A stretch of 64,000 nucleotides of DNA from NCBI GenBank assembly GCA_030710605.1, contig CP092886.1, forward strand, positions 55,767,956 to 55,831,955, in the 5' to 3' direction. This DNA comes from Cordylochernes scorpioides (lineage: Eukaryota; Arthropoda; Arachnida; Pseudoscorpiones; Chernetidae). The translations under genes were made by a program, and so were the position numbers. This document shows positions 45,561 to 56,578 of the stretch, piece by piece. Under the pieces are notes generated by a model, which was given only the letters and a program-made list of their open reading frames with translations, was not told the DNA's origin and searched no databases. Every line of letters begins with the position of its first letter. The stretch's first letter is position 1.

Positions 45561-47122
45561 AAGAATGGACAACTATAGAACGAAATTACACTTTTATGAT
45601 GCATGAATCTAGAAAACGTCCGTTTTTTTTACTAAACCCAGGAAAATATGAACTATAAAGCGCAATGATAAAGAGAATTTGTAGAGAGTTAGGTCTTTAT
45701 TGTTCATAATGCAAGTGTGCCCATGCTTGAACTCTTGTAGAGAGATGTTTAACTTTTTATTTTACACGATGTTAGAGTTATTTTTGTTCCATTGTACTTG
45801 CTGAATTTGTGAGCAATTTTAGTCCCCCCCCCCAGAAGGCATTATGCTGGACTATTTTTCTTGCTAACGGAATCGATTGCGAGTTCTGGTTCACCTTCGT
45901 GGCGGATTTTGTTGGATATACCTCTCTTTTGAGGAAATAAAGGAAAATGTTCTCATGAACGCGGTTATTTTCGCTTTATTAAAATCAGATATGGGAATTA
46001 TATAGAGAGCGCAGTCAAACATACATCCTTATTAAATAAACGATTAAAAGCGATTTTAAAAAAAATCTTTAAGTATTCTTGAACAGTATGTATATGTGGG
46101 ATACATAACATTTTTTTCTTCTGTCAATATATTATTTAGTTTGAGAACAGAGAGAGAGTATGAATTGACATTTATAAAGGGCCAGAGCAGTCGTCTGGTA
46201 ATATTATCTACTAGGATTGGATATTTGAAATATATTTTTAAGAATATTTTATAGAAGGAAATAGGAAACAAAATTTAAAATGTTTCAGGTGTATATTAAC
46301 GGTAGCGTTTGTAATTCAAAAGACTAACCAGACTAATCCTCACCAATAAAGAAACACATGTGCCACATGAGTATCGCACATACGGTGCTGCCATAGGAGC
46401 AATATCGATAGCCAAGAAGTCGAGACATATTCCGACGTTGGAAATAAACGTTCGGTTAAATTGTGTCCAATGCAAATAACGTATCTATATTTTATGTAAA
46501 TCACATCGGATTTGAGGCGCGTGTGATAAATTTTTGGCAGAATATAAGAATGCCAAATATTTAGAAGTCAACCGCATAAAATATTTCCTCGCTGATTTTA
46601 TAAACTTCTTATGCTCTGCGCCCTTTAAAATAATTTCCATTTTAAAATGGATCTGCCGAAAAATCTTAATAACACACCAATTTTATGAATAAATTTAGCA
46701 ATAGAAAGCTCTGTGAATTTTGGACTTAGAATTACAATAGAAAGCGTTTTGGCAAATATTGAAGGGAATGCAAAGATCAAGTCCTGTGTATGTGTGCATT
46801 TCTCTATTCCCTGGCTTGGAGGCCGTCGTGGCAATAAAGAGAATGATTTTTCTCTCGCCCTTCTTTCTAGGTTTCTTCTCTAGCCTCATATATCTTATTT
46901 GTATATTCTTGAAAACTTTTATTCATATTCTCTCTAACCAAAATATATTCACCAAAAATATTCAATTTTGACTTTAATATTTGAATACTAATGGGTATAT
47001 TTTTATATTTATATAGAAAAAAATAATTAAAATATACAAGTATCAGAGTCATTAACAATCAATTCTGTCATCGTTTGCTTTTGTGAATGGAATAAATACC
47101 CAAATATGGCCATTTCTTATAA
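45561..47122. other. AT-rich non-coding stretch
   Basis: No gene recognised. The open frames around 46056-46271 and 46625-47058 overlap on both strands and show no domains. The last 40 bp (GAATGGAATAAATACC..ATATGGCCATTT) are the tRNA 5' flank shared with 2940-2975. Confidence 0.5.
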
Positions 47123-47193
47123 GCATCGGTGGTTCAGTGGTAGAATGCTCGCCTGCCACGCGGGCGGCCCGGGTTCGATTCCCGGCCGATGCA
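47123..47193 (+). tRNA. tRNA-Gly (anticodon GCC)
   Basis: Identical over 71 nt to the gene at 2866-2936. Anticodon GCC at 47155-47157; acceptor, D, anticodon and T stems are all paired; discriminator A. A T run follows at once (47194-47202) and can serve as a Pol III terminator. The upstream 40 bp and downstream 30 bp also match the other copy, so the duplicated unit is about 140 bp. Confidence 0.97.
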
Positions 47194-47229
47194 TTTTTTT
47201 TTACAATTTTTAAAACTCATTTATATTAT

Positions 47230-47432
47230 CCCTATATATATAAAAGTCAGTGTATGTATGTATGTTTGTCGGCTATACACGTCCACAATACGTAACTAAT
47301 CTGGCTGAAATTTTAACAGTATATATAGTAGAATCTTGAAAAACTTGGTGAAAATTTCAGGTCTTTATCCCCAATATTCTTCGAAGGAGTAAAATCCGGG
47401 CAACGCCCGGGTCATTCGGCTAGTATTATATA
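47230..47432 (-). mobile_element. TE family F, copy 2 (short, inverted)
   Basis: Plus-strand ends are CCCTATATATATAAAAGTCA and CCGGGTCATTCGGCTAGTAT. Reversed, the latter is the family head ACTAGCCGAATGACCCGGG. About 200 bp long, so internally shorter than the copies at 2.6 and 58.2 kb. Begins about 35 bp after the tRNA. Confidence 0.7.
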
Positions 47433-48009
47433 AAGCTGATACCGAAAGGCTATGTTTTCAAGAGATGACGAAGGGAAATACTCAACTTATACCGAACTTC
47501 TCTAGCCACCACCGCCATTTTAGCCACATTTGCTGAACAACTTTACGGCGTATTTGGTAATTTCGAAAACTGTGGTTGAATCATCTATTCAAATAATAAA
47601 TTCAAAATATATTGTGTTAATAAGATATCTTAGACACTTTTTATTGGGATTTTATAATTATTCTAGGAGAGAAAACATTCTCATTTTAAGGCATATTTTT
47701 TATAACTGAGAGTTTATCAAGTGGATGAAGATTTAAAAATCAACGATTAAGCATACGTTTGAAAGCGATGCGTATCTTTAATAAAATTCACGTAACTAGC
47801 TTTCGGTTTAAATGCCATTCAACGGGCCATGAACCGATGTTCAAAAGCCTGTTGAAGGGTTTCTATCCCGAAAGCTAGCCTCGCGGATTTTATTAAAGAA
47901 ATACATATATCACTCTCAAACGTTGAGTGTTTAAAAATTTAACAATGGTACTTTGAAATGAGAAGGATTCTCCTTGTAGGCGATCAGGCTAACCATCCTT
48001 TGTGTGCAG
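47433..48009. other. Non-coding sequence up to the exon
   Basis: AT-rich. The last bases CATCCTTTGTGTGCAG look like a splice acceptor (pyrimidine-leaning tract plus AG at 48008-48009). If so, this is intron. Confidence 0.5.
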
Positions 48010-48593
48010 CCGGAGGCCTGTACGATGCCAGCCTGTACGGCACACCGCTCTCCCTGCTCCAGCTGCCGGTAGGAGCCCTGCCCGAGGTCGGGCTGCAGCT
48101 ATCCGGGCCGGGAGCCACCTGCGCTCGCTACTCGCAGGACGGCAAGACGCTGGCGGACCTGGCGGGGCTGGTAGCGCCTCCTGACCTGGCCCAGGCGTCC
48201 GAAGTCGAACAAGACGTCGGCTTTGCCTGCAAGAAATGCCAGCTAGTTTTTCCAGCAGAGGTGCTGTGCCAAGCACACCAGCGCTCAGCATGCTTCGCCA
48301 AGAATCCTGAACACGCCGGCACTCTGCGCCTCACTCAAGTTCAAATCGAGTGTCGTGTGTGCCGCGATCGCTTCGCGACCTTGTTGGACTTCAAATTCCA
48401 CTGTGACATGGATCGCCACATCAAGCGTGTCCACAAATACCAACGCGAAGCTGCTGCTTCAGCCAAACTCCCGCCGCCGCTGTCGGCGTCGGCTGTACTC
48501 GCCGGAATGTCCTCATCAAGAAATGGGCTCGCCTACGCCGCGTACCCCCCAGATCTCCGGACCTCCGTCTGCCCCCCGGGCCCCAGGCAATAA
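48010..48593 (+). CDS. zfh2-like: Terminal exon of a zinc-finger homeobox (ZFHX/zfh2-like) gene, partial
   Basis: GC-rich exon starting after the acceptor CATCCTTTGTGTGCAG with two bases of a split codon, then 193 residues and TAA at 48591-48593. The frame is also open to an ATG at 47958, but the composition change at 48010 favours splicing. Residues 1-55 (YGTPLSLLQLPV, GATCARYSQDGKTLADL) precede two zinc fingers: CKKC..HQRSAC (Cys73, Cys76, His89, Cys94) and CRVC..FHCDMDRH (Cys114, Cys117, His130, His136), then an Ala/Pro/Ser-rich tail. The pattern and linker resemble the C-terminus of ZFHX3/4 and Drosophila zfh2, large nuclear transcription regulators with many fingers and homeodomains; that assignment is from memory of the family. 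Earlier exons, including homeodomains, are not in this window and would lie to the left. Confidence 0.7.
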
Positions 48594-49600
48594 AAATAAA
48601 CCGAGCTTACACTGTCCTGAAATGGTCGCCACAGAGTTCCTCGTTTTCTGTTCTGCTGTTTTCTACGCCAATAGGTTGAGTCTGGTGTGATAGCTGTAGC
48701 AACAGTAGCTGGCCCCTCCCACAGTTAGTCAGAAGGGATGGGGCCTACCACACACCTCTTTCCCCTCCACAGAACCTCATCTTTATTCGCTGCCTTCCTC
48801 GCAGAAGGGGTGGTTTATAGTTCCTATCTATGGGGGAGGGAAGAGGTGAAAATCCTGGTGCCTCCATTTCGACACCTTCTGGCGTTCCATTCAGTTTGTG
48901 CTTTTTTAAATATAATAATAACGATAGCCATTGACGATAATGATTGTTTCTTTTTTCTGTGTATATATATAATAACGCGCACTATATAAATATAAAAATA
49001 ATATATAAATATATATAAAGTTTTTCTGGTGATATGTCTCTGTTATAAAAGAGGATTAATTTGGGTGCCATTTTCCTTAACTTATTGGAATAAATGCTGC
49101 AGTGAAATATGGCGTTCATTAATATATTTGCTCCTTTTACTACTCCCCACACACTATATCTCCCCCTCGAGAACTTCTCCACACCCAAGCCCCCTCCCAT
49201 TCAGAATAAACGATGTATTATAAAAAAATAATATTTTGTGCAACAAAAGTCTGACACTCTACATTATGCAACATGTTTTGTTTCAACGATATTTCCAATC
49301 ATGCTGTTACCTTCTCTGTGCTTGGAGGGTCCGGCCTCCATCCTCTACCTCAATCACGTGCAAGTTCCTAACAGGCCGAGGGGGCCTGATTTACTGTACA
49401 TACACGTCCACCCGTGCTGTTGTTCCCATTTTGGGTTTGTAGATATGGTTTAAAACTATTTTGGTATGTTGGTTTGTATCGTAGACTCATCGCCAACACA
49501 ATAAACAGCCAGTCAGCCACCCCGTGTGTCCGTCTCTTTATTCCCGCCACCCCAACACTGCGGGCTCCCACACCGTGGAATATACCAACAACTTCAGTCT
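48594..49600 (+). other. Probable 3' UTR of the zinc-finger gene
   Basis: GC stays higher than background for several hundred bases after the stop. The stop TAA overlaps AATAAAAATAAA (48589-48600), which holds two polyadenylation hexamers too close to the stop to be typical sites. Further AATAAA hexamers occur near 49091, 49204 and 49499. The UTR end cannot be fixed from sequence alone. Open frames here are shadows. Confidence 0.45.
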
Positions 49601-50160
49601 GAGATCTTCACATTGGTTAAAATCAAAAGTTCAGTCTGATATACACTTCATAATTAACAACATCTGGGAAAGTCAACAATGACTGATATCTAAGAATCTG
49701 GATGTGAAAAAAGGCTAAAAAGAGAGAGAGACCAACTAAAAATATGAGTCTGATAAAATATAAAATGATCAACATCTAAAATTCTGGGAGTGATAGTCTA
49801 TAAGGACCAACATCTAAGAATCTGAATGTGAAAAAGCCTACAGAGACCAACTTAAAATTAGGGTGCGATTAAATCCACAATGACCAACATCTAAGAGTCT
49901 AAAACCTATAATGACCAACATCTAAGAACTTGAACGTGAAAAATCCTACAAGACAATGAAGTACAAAATGACCAACATCTGAGTATTATTTTGTGATGAA
50001 CCCGCAAGGGCCAACATCTAATAATCGGTCTGAGAGAGATCCAAAATAACCGACATCGAAGATTCAGTGTGAGATTAAGCCCACACAATATCAAATAATC
50101 CATCCTAGATAAATCCTCAACACCATATCATAAGATGTAATCTGATATAAGCTCCCTCAA
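49601..50160. repeat. Degenerate tandem repeat (GACCAACATCTAAGAATCTG-type, about 40-45 bp)
   Basis: Recurrent GACCAACATCTAAGAATCTG and GTGAAAAAGCCTACA / GTGATAAAAT blocks. Diverged copies continue around 50350-50420 and 50780-50950. Non-coding. Confidence 0.7.
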
Positions 50161-50195
50161 TTATAGCCAATATTTATATTATATATTATGTGTGA

Positions 50196-50345
50196 GATAA
50201 AGAGTAAAATAAAATAATAAGAAAGATCAGGTGTTAGTATTAAAATCGAAAAGGCATATCCTGACCACGAGCACACGAGCTTTTTTAGATGGCAGAGCGC
50301 ATGTAAAAAGCTAATGTGTCCGTGGTCAGGATATGCCTTCTTTGA
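50196..50345. repeat. Foldback derivative of repeat family A
   Basis: GAAAAGGCATATCCTGACCA pairs with GTGGTCAGGATATGCCTTC across a short AGATGGCAGAGCGCATGT centre. The left flank GATCAGGTGTTAGTATTAAA is the usual repeat-A neighbour. Closely related to 5606-5745. Confidence 0.85.
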
Positions 50346-51516
50346 TTTTAAAGTGTAGAATATACAATATTTAGGAGTTTCAGTGTGAAATAAAGTGCAC
50401 AATGAACAACATTTAATAATTAGCTTCCACACAAAGGCATTGTGATCGAAAAAATCAGCAAAGAGCCTTTTTCAAGACAGTTTGGGACAATGTCTAAAGG
50501 GAACAATATATAAAATTCATTATTAGAACGACATATAGCCATTGAAATTGTGGCGTCACTTCTCTTGTACACTTTGATTCCAGACCATACTACAATGAGG
50601 AATAATTTTACTCAAAAGTTTTAACTTTGTGAAACGGTCGGTGGATTTACCACTGAGGAAACATTCCCTCACTATGAAGTTTTTTTCTTTTGAATTAAGT
50701 GAGATATGTCGAGTGAAATAGTTTTCTTATATATTTTGGACCTTGTTAGAATACTCAAAATTTGGTTATAAATCTCAGTATGAAATAAAATTCCTCTAAA
50801 AGACCAATATCAAAGAAGCTATGTGATATAAGGTTCACAAAGAGACCAATATTTGAGACTTGGGTGTTTAAAAAAAACTGCAATAATCCGTATTTAAGCC
50901 TATGTGTGTTAAATTTCACAAAGTGTAACACATAAAATATTTAAATCGTGCTAAAAGTTTAGAAGGATTACAAAGCTATCAAGGCTCTGTGAGTTGTAAA
51001 GACCTCCAGACGTGTAGAAAAGGATTCTCCAACAGAAATATCTGCACAACAAATAGTTGTCAGCTACACTTAAGAAAAATATAAAAGGAAAAAATGAATA
51101 CAATTTCTAATGTATTTGAAGAAAGGCATTATAATATGATTTAAGGCAAAATACCGTTTTTTACAGAGACAAGTTGATTAAACATTGTTGGGAGTATGCA
51201 AGGAAAATAAGTACGAATCGGAAGAGTTTAATTTTTTAGAAAAACGCTTAACCTATCTCAAGCTTTTGAAATTCGCGGTGTGAAGATCATTAGCTAGACT
51301 ATTGCTAGCGGTAATTTGAAAAATAACGCGGTTTACAAATACATTCAGTACTGAATGTATTCAGGTACATTTCACATTTAACTTGTACAGCAATAATCCA
51401 TAGATCATAAGAGAGAGAGAGAGGATCTACCCTTCCCTTATTAACTGTCATGTGATATAGGATTCCTTAGAAAATAGTAATCAATAGGCGGACTTCGTCA
51501 ACATAAATATTTAAAA
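50346..51516. other. Non-coding spacer
   Basis: AT-rich with scattered decayed units of the preceding array. No gene recognised. Confidence 0.45.
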
Positions 51517-51870
51517 TCAAAGAAGGCATATCCTGACCACAAGCACATGAACGTTTAAGATGGCAAAGCGCCATCTAGTGGAACAGAAATCGTCTAAACG
51601 TTGATTTAGCCTGTTCCTTGATATTTGGCCAACCCCTTTTTTGATAGATCAAGAAAAGCCAACCACGAACTATTTCGGGCTGTTGGTCCTCGTCAGCGTG
51701 GTGCAGGATGTTTTGGTCCCAGAGGCTTCTTGAGAAATTAAGAAATGGGCATTTAAGGTCAAACTTGCGTAAATAGGCTGAACATCCGAAAAAAATAATT
51801 TTAAAAATAAAAAGGTCAGGTGTTGGTATTAAAATCAAAGAAGGCATATCCTGACCACGAGCACATGATA
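51517..51870 (-). repeat. Repeat family A, uninterrupted copy plus start of the next
   Basis: Reads AAGAAGGCATATCCTGACCA, AGATGGCAAAGCGCCATCTA, CCTTGATATTTGGCCAACCC, CAGAGGCTTCTTGAGAAATT, AAGGTCAGGTGTTGGTATTA, then at about 51838 AAGAAGGCATATCCTGACC again. It shows the unsplit form of the sequence interrupted by the LINE at 30.5 kb. The minus-strand frame at 51575-51937 is incidental. Confidence 0.88.
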
Positions 51871-53427
51871 TTAAAGGGTGGTAGATTATAATTCTGATGT
51901 AGGGGGTCCTAATGGAAGACACGCTATATTCCACCACTATCCCTCGTCACTTTCCTAAACCACAGCGGTCAGTGGGCCAGGTGCTCCTTGTCCAGAGCAA
52001 GGTCCTTGAAGTGGTCGTAGGGTATTTTCTCTCCTTGTTTGTTCTCGATTTTTCTCTTCCCAGACTTGTTCCCAGTAATACTAAAGTTAGTGGAATAAAA
52101 TCAGCATTTTCAAATATATATACTTTGAGAATTAGATATTATTAAAGTAATGATATTTCCCATAATTGACTACAAGAAGTTCAGAAAATATCGAGCGAAG
52201 AAACCATTCTGACAAGATAGGAAAATCAAGTGTGAGCGAGGGCTGCCACCGGAAACGAACAAATTAGTTCTGGGGCCTCCGGTCGGCACAAGGGGCTGGT
52301 GACTTCTTCTACGCAATCATGGTTGTGAAACCGATGTCTTTGAGATTGACGTCTCTCTTTACAAAACGACAACAATCCTAGAGATCTTACGTTTGTTATC
52401 TCCCACCCTTTATATAAATTGGGATTCTCAGGGGCGACCTATTACAGCGAGCTTGCTATTGGAATTAAAATACACATCTAGTTTTTCGGTGGAGGTGTGG
52501 TACACTGGGTTTCAATGTGGGGATTGTAGGGCGAAATTTGAACTTTAAACTTTTATAGAAATATGAGAACTCAACAAAATACAGCTTTTATATACAGAAT
52601 TTAATGTAGAGCTCTAGAGAAATGTATTGACAGCGTCAACATAAAAATTGTATAAGCTTTGGTCATGGTAAAAGGTTTTTGCTAGCAACATTATAAAATT
52701 CTGTTTGAGAGATTGGAAGATAATTTGATGTTACACTGATGGACAAAATGTGACGTTAAACTGCCCACAATAATGTTTACTACATAATTCGTTATTTTAC
52801 CTAAATAGATAACACTTTAGTATTATGGTTGGTAGCTCTGTGGAGAGAGAGATAGGTTATAGGGTAAGGAAGATGATAGAAACTTGGTTGAAGAGCACCT
52901 TTCCAGAGAACGCAAAGCTGTGAGATGGGATATCTCTATCGGTAAAACGGGTTTAAAATGTTGGCGAAACTTGTGCGTATAAATGAAGAACTATTAGGCA
53001 GAATTCAAAATATAATCAAAATTGTGAAAACCGGTGAAAAGGGGGAATTTGCCTTCGAGTATGAATATTTAGATCCAGTAAAGTGAGGTGAAGGTTAGGT
53101 AAAGTTGCGTGTGTCTAGTGAGATAGTTGTGCAGTTACTGTCTCCCTCGACTCTGAGACAAGCAGACTCAGGTACGAATCCTTCTCTTAACGCCTTAAGA
53201 CAAAATTCTTCCAATGTCCTGTGCGATTACTTACTACCAAAGCGAGTTAAATTGGGTTAACAGCGTGTAGCTGCAAATTCGAAATATTCTTTATGTAGTC
53301 ATGTGATACGCTTACAGTCCAATTCCAATCTCCCACCCACCATATGTATCATGGACAGACAATAGTAATGTGGGCTGCGTCTTCAGAGCAGCAGACTCAT
53401 GGCTGCAGTTTCGTCTTTGATATCAGA
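51871..53427. other. Non-coding stretch
   Basis: A GC-richer patch at about 52210-52340 (GAGGGCTGCCACCGGAAACG, GGGGCCTCCGGTCGGCAC) is a weak conserved-element candidate. The 77-codon frame at 51912-52145 has no domain. ACACTGATGGACAAAATG near 52735 resembles a MITE-E end, but no partner end is visible. Confidence 0.45.
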
Positions 53428-53662
53428 TATAAATTCTCGCCAACGGAAGTAAACTTGAGATAATGAAGTTTCATAATTTTCAATATATTCTTAAAAAGCA
53501 CTTTTCTAGCTGTTTCTCAAATTAAAAATCAGTTAAAATTTATGCCCATACGGATTGAATTGACTGTGATTTATATTTTACATATATTCTTAAAGTTTGA
53601 AATATGTTGTGTTGATTTCAACGCATATTCTAAAAGCAAGAATGCAGTTTGGGCTGAAATAA
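53428..53662 (+). repeat. Direct repeat D, copy 1
   Basis: From ATAAATTCTCGCCAACGGAA to TGCAGTTTGGGCTGAAAT, closely matched at 55317-55542 with scattered changes. The shared short frame (KFEICCVDFN..SKSKNAVWAEI) has no known domain. Confidence 0.85.
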
Positions 53663-54200
53663 ACGGTTCATTATTCTATGACATACCTAGAACCTTAGTG
53701 AAATTTTTAATGCACAAAATGATAATAATGACGTAAGTAAATCATTTAAAGAAAGGATTTATTATTGACTCGAAATTTTATTTGTACCGACTTGGAAGAA
53801 CATGGATAACCCGCCACCAACTCAATGTTTCTTACATTGGACCGCAGTCGAATAAAAGCGCCGGATATTTTCCCAAAACGAAGGTAGGTTGTAGTTAACT
53901 GAGGGAACAGTCTCTAGACCTACCCTCACTACTTGGCCATTGGCATTCACTGGCGTCATCCGTAGATGTAGTATATACAACCACCATTCCTCAAAACTTC
54001 CAACTGTGTTTTTTCAAATCCAAACTACAATTCCAGCACGATATATTTGAGTTACAAAGACATTTGTCATTTTGTAGACATGTTCTAGTCTTATATGGCT
54101 GAATTAGTATATAAAAGAAAAACTCAATATTACTCCAAAATGCAAATACTGAATAAAACTTCTAAAAATTATACTATATACAGTTTTAAAATATGTAAAT
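53663..54200. other. Non-coding spacer
   Basis: AT-rich; nothing recognised. Confidence 0.4.
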
Positions 54201-54545
54201 ATTGGGTTTTAAAGAAATTTAGTTCGGTTTTATCCGAAAATTTTATTTAGACAAAAAACATTAATTATAACAATTAATTATTCAATTATGTTCTCTCCGT
54301 TATTATTTACGACCTCCTCCCAACGTTCGACTAGTTTGTTGATGCCGTTCCGCCAAAATTCGCCCGGTCTGGTGTCGAAGAAGTTGTTGAGCCAGTTTTG
54401 AGGTCCTCTTTATCATCGAAGGTAGTGCCTCTCATATGGTTTGATATGGAGCGGAAAAGGTGGTAATCGGTTGGTGCAAGGTCCGGAGAGTACGGCGGGT
54501 GCTGTAGAACTTCCCATTCGAGCTCTTGAAGGGCGGCTTTGACAA
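54201..54545 (-). pseudogene. mariner 3' fragment with one TIR
   Basis: The minus strand encodes ALQELEWEVLQHPPYSPDLA then PTDYHLFRSISNHMRG, the third-Asp region of a DD34D mariner transposase, with a one-base deletion after EDLK. In the next frame WLNNFFDTRPGEFWRNGINK continues to a stop near 54290. The plus-strand end ATTGGGTTTTAAAGAAATTT is a mariner-type TIR. The 5' two-thirds are missing. It is a different subfamily from the 20.8 kb element. Confidence 0.9.
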
Positions 54546-55012
54546 TATAATACAAGTTATAATTATTAATTAAAGATTGATTCCTTTTGACATAGACTTC
54601 TATAGAAGGGTTTGTGATAGTACCCGAAAGAGCTTTAGATAATATAAAATAAATCAAGATACTCACCATCGCAAATTGCATGACACTTATTTTTACTGTA
54701 AAATGGCTATCTTTTGAGTTATAGCTCTTCGTCTACAGAACTCTGAAATCACGACACTTTCAAAACTATCACTAAACATGTTTATAAATTAACTTACGAT
54801 AGATTTTTCAAGAAATAGACGAATTGCAAAGGGATTCTTTTAGTGTCAAAAATGACTCTCTCTTGAGATAGAGCATTATCTTTACACCAGGACTAATGTA
54901 TCTGCACACAAATCATAGCGCTTTTAAAAATTTGTCAAAATAACATAGGATATATACAAATTATTGTTTCTGAAAATTAAAGATATATATTTTTAAGACA
55001 ATATATATGTTA
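54546..55012. other. Non-coding spacer
   Basis: AT-rich; nothing recognised. Confidence 0.4.
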
Positions 55013-55125
55013 TAAACAAAGAAGGTATATCCTGACCACTAGCACATGTGATTTTTGTTCAGGATATACCTTTATTTTTAATATCAACACCTGACCTTTT
55101 TATTATTTTTTTTTCTATTGTTTTT
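55013..55125. repeat. Repeat family A, short foldback copy
   Basis: AAGGTATATCCTGACCACTA and GTTCAGGATATACCTTT are inverted around CACATGTG, followed by ATATCAACACCTGACCTTTT. Confidence 0.8.
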
Positions 55126-55316
55126 TTTTTTATATTATATTACAAATTATAGATATCGTATAGGTAAACTGATATAAATGTTCTCCGAAATAGCATGTGA
55201 ATTTGTAATTCTAAAATTGATCTCTTTTTTTTTTGTATAGAAAAAAATACACTTTAGGAGCCTAGGTTACTAATATGATATTTTATTCATATATATATAT
55301 ATATATTCATATATCA

Positions 55317-55542
55317 TAAATTCTCGCCAACGGAAGTAAACTTGAGATGATGAAGTTCCATAATTTTAAATATTATCTGACAGAGAACTTTTCTAGCGGG
55401 TGCTCAACTTTAAAAGCAGTTAAATTTTATGTCCATTCTGATTGAATTGACTGAAATTTTACATATATTCTTAAAGTTTGAAATATGTTGTGTTGATTTC
55501 AATGGATGTTCTAAAAGCAAGAATGCAGTTTGGGCTGAAATT
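55317..55542 (+). repeat. Direct repeat D, copy 2
   Basis: Second copy of 53428-53662, same orientation, 1.9 kb away. It lies just after an (AT)n tract. Confidence 0.85.
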
Positions 55543-55892
55543 TTATTTTCAATTTATATATATATAAATAACATAAAGAGTGGCAGAAGGATGGTATTCA
55601 CATGTACCATTTAAAAAAAAATCATAAAACCATTCTTTTCGTAGGATGTTATGAAATCGAAAGCTATAATGAGAGCCATAATCCGAAACCATATACAGTC
55701 GACTCTCGATAATTTGAAACTCAAAGGACCAGAGAAAATTTTCAATTTATCAAAAGTTCAAAATAACAAGAGTTTAAACAACTAAGAGGGAGGGAAGAGA
55801 AAAATCAAGTAAGCCCTTGCCCTTTCTTAACCAAAGGTTTGATCTCAAAATTCATGATTTATTATCTTAACCACACTTGTACAATTATTCAC

Positions 55893-56150
55893 AAATTATC
55901 ATTTTAAAAAGAAGTTAGTAATTTTTTGTTGAGTGAGCGACTTCAGTATATCATTGCCCAATGAATTTTCGATAGTGTTGAGAGCTGCGAAGAAATCGTC
56001 GGTTCTGAGGCGCGTAGAAGCGTAGGGTAGTAAGAGATCTCCATGCCTTGTTCAGCGTGGGAAATTTGAGCTCTAACTGTTTATTTAGTTCGCGCGTCTG
56101 GTCTGGCTTGAGAAAGTCGCCGGCAACATTTTCCCTCATACTTTAATATT
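55893..56150 (-). pseudogene. pogo/Tigger-like transposase C-terminal remnant
   Basis: One minus frame reads DDFFAALNTIENSLGNDI then LKSLTQQKITNFF, the characteristic C-terminal tail of Tigger/pogo-type transposases. Another frame upstream keeps LNKAWRSL. The frames are offset, so at least one frameshift is present. The DDE core is absent. Confidence 0.7.
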
Positions 56151-56312
56151 TTCAGATAGAATCTTACATATTAATAAAATCAAGTAAACAAGAGGTTGAT
56201 CGAAATACGTTATTTATTATTTTAAACATTTGTACAGTTATTCACAAATGTTCATTTGTGGCAAGATACTATTCCTTCAACTTCAAAATATCGAGGGGAC
56301 AAATTAATATTG

Positions 56313-56438
56313 AAACGACACTTGAAGTTTCACCGCATGAGTTTCTTTTCTGTGAAAAATAAACATTTATTTCAAGGAGAAATATTTACTATTTCTAACC
56401 TTTTTGGGACTCATGCGGTGAAACTTCAAGTGTCGTTT
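56313..56438. repeat. Perfect inverted repeat (30-bp arms, 66-bp spacer)
   Basis: AAACGACACTTGAAGTTTCA and on (56313-56342) is exactly repeated as reverse complement at 56409-56438, inside the pogo-like element. Confidence 0.95.
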
Positions 56439-56578
56439 TATAATCATAGGCCGCAGTGCATTATAAAATTAATATTGAATTTATTCAACTTATCGAGAAT
56501 TTTTCAAGGGACCGGGAAATATTTTCAAATTATCGAGAGATTCAAATTAACGAGCCTCAAATTATCAAGAGTCGACTG

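Larger units (their letters stand above)
55696..56578 (-). mobile_element. pogo/Tigger-like DNA transposon remnant (883 bp)
   Basis: Terminal inverted repeats begin CAGTCGACTCTCGATAATTTG (left) and, reversed, CAGTCGACTCTTGATAATTTG (right), each next to TA (55694-55695, 56579-56580). This TIR type and TA target are characteristic of pogo/Tigger elements. A transposase C-terminal remnant lies inside on the minus strand, and an internal hairpin at 56313-56438. Most of the transposase is gone. Confidence 0.85.

Noticed and set aside
47989-48690. Several other open frames across the zinc-finger exon.
   Set aside because: They are GC-driven shadows; only the plus frame ending at 48593 shows Cys/His finger spacing.
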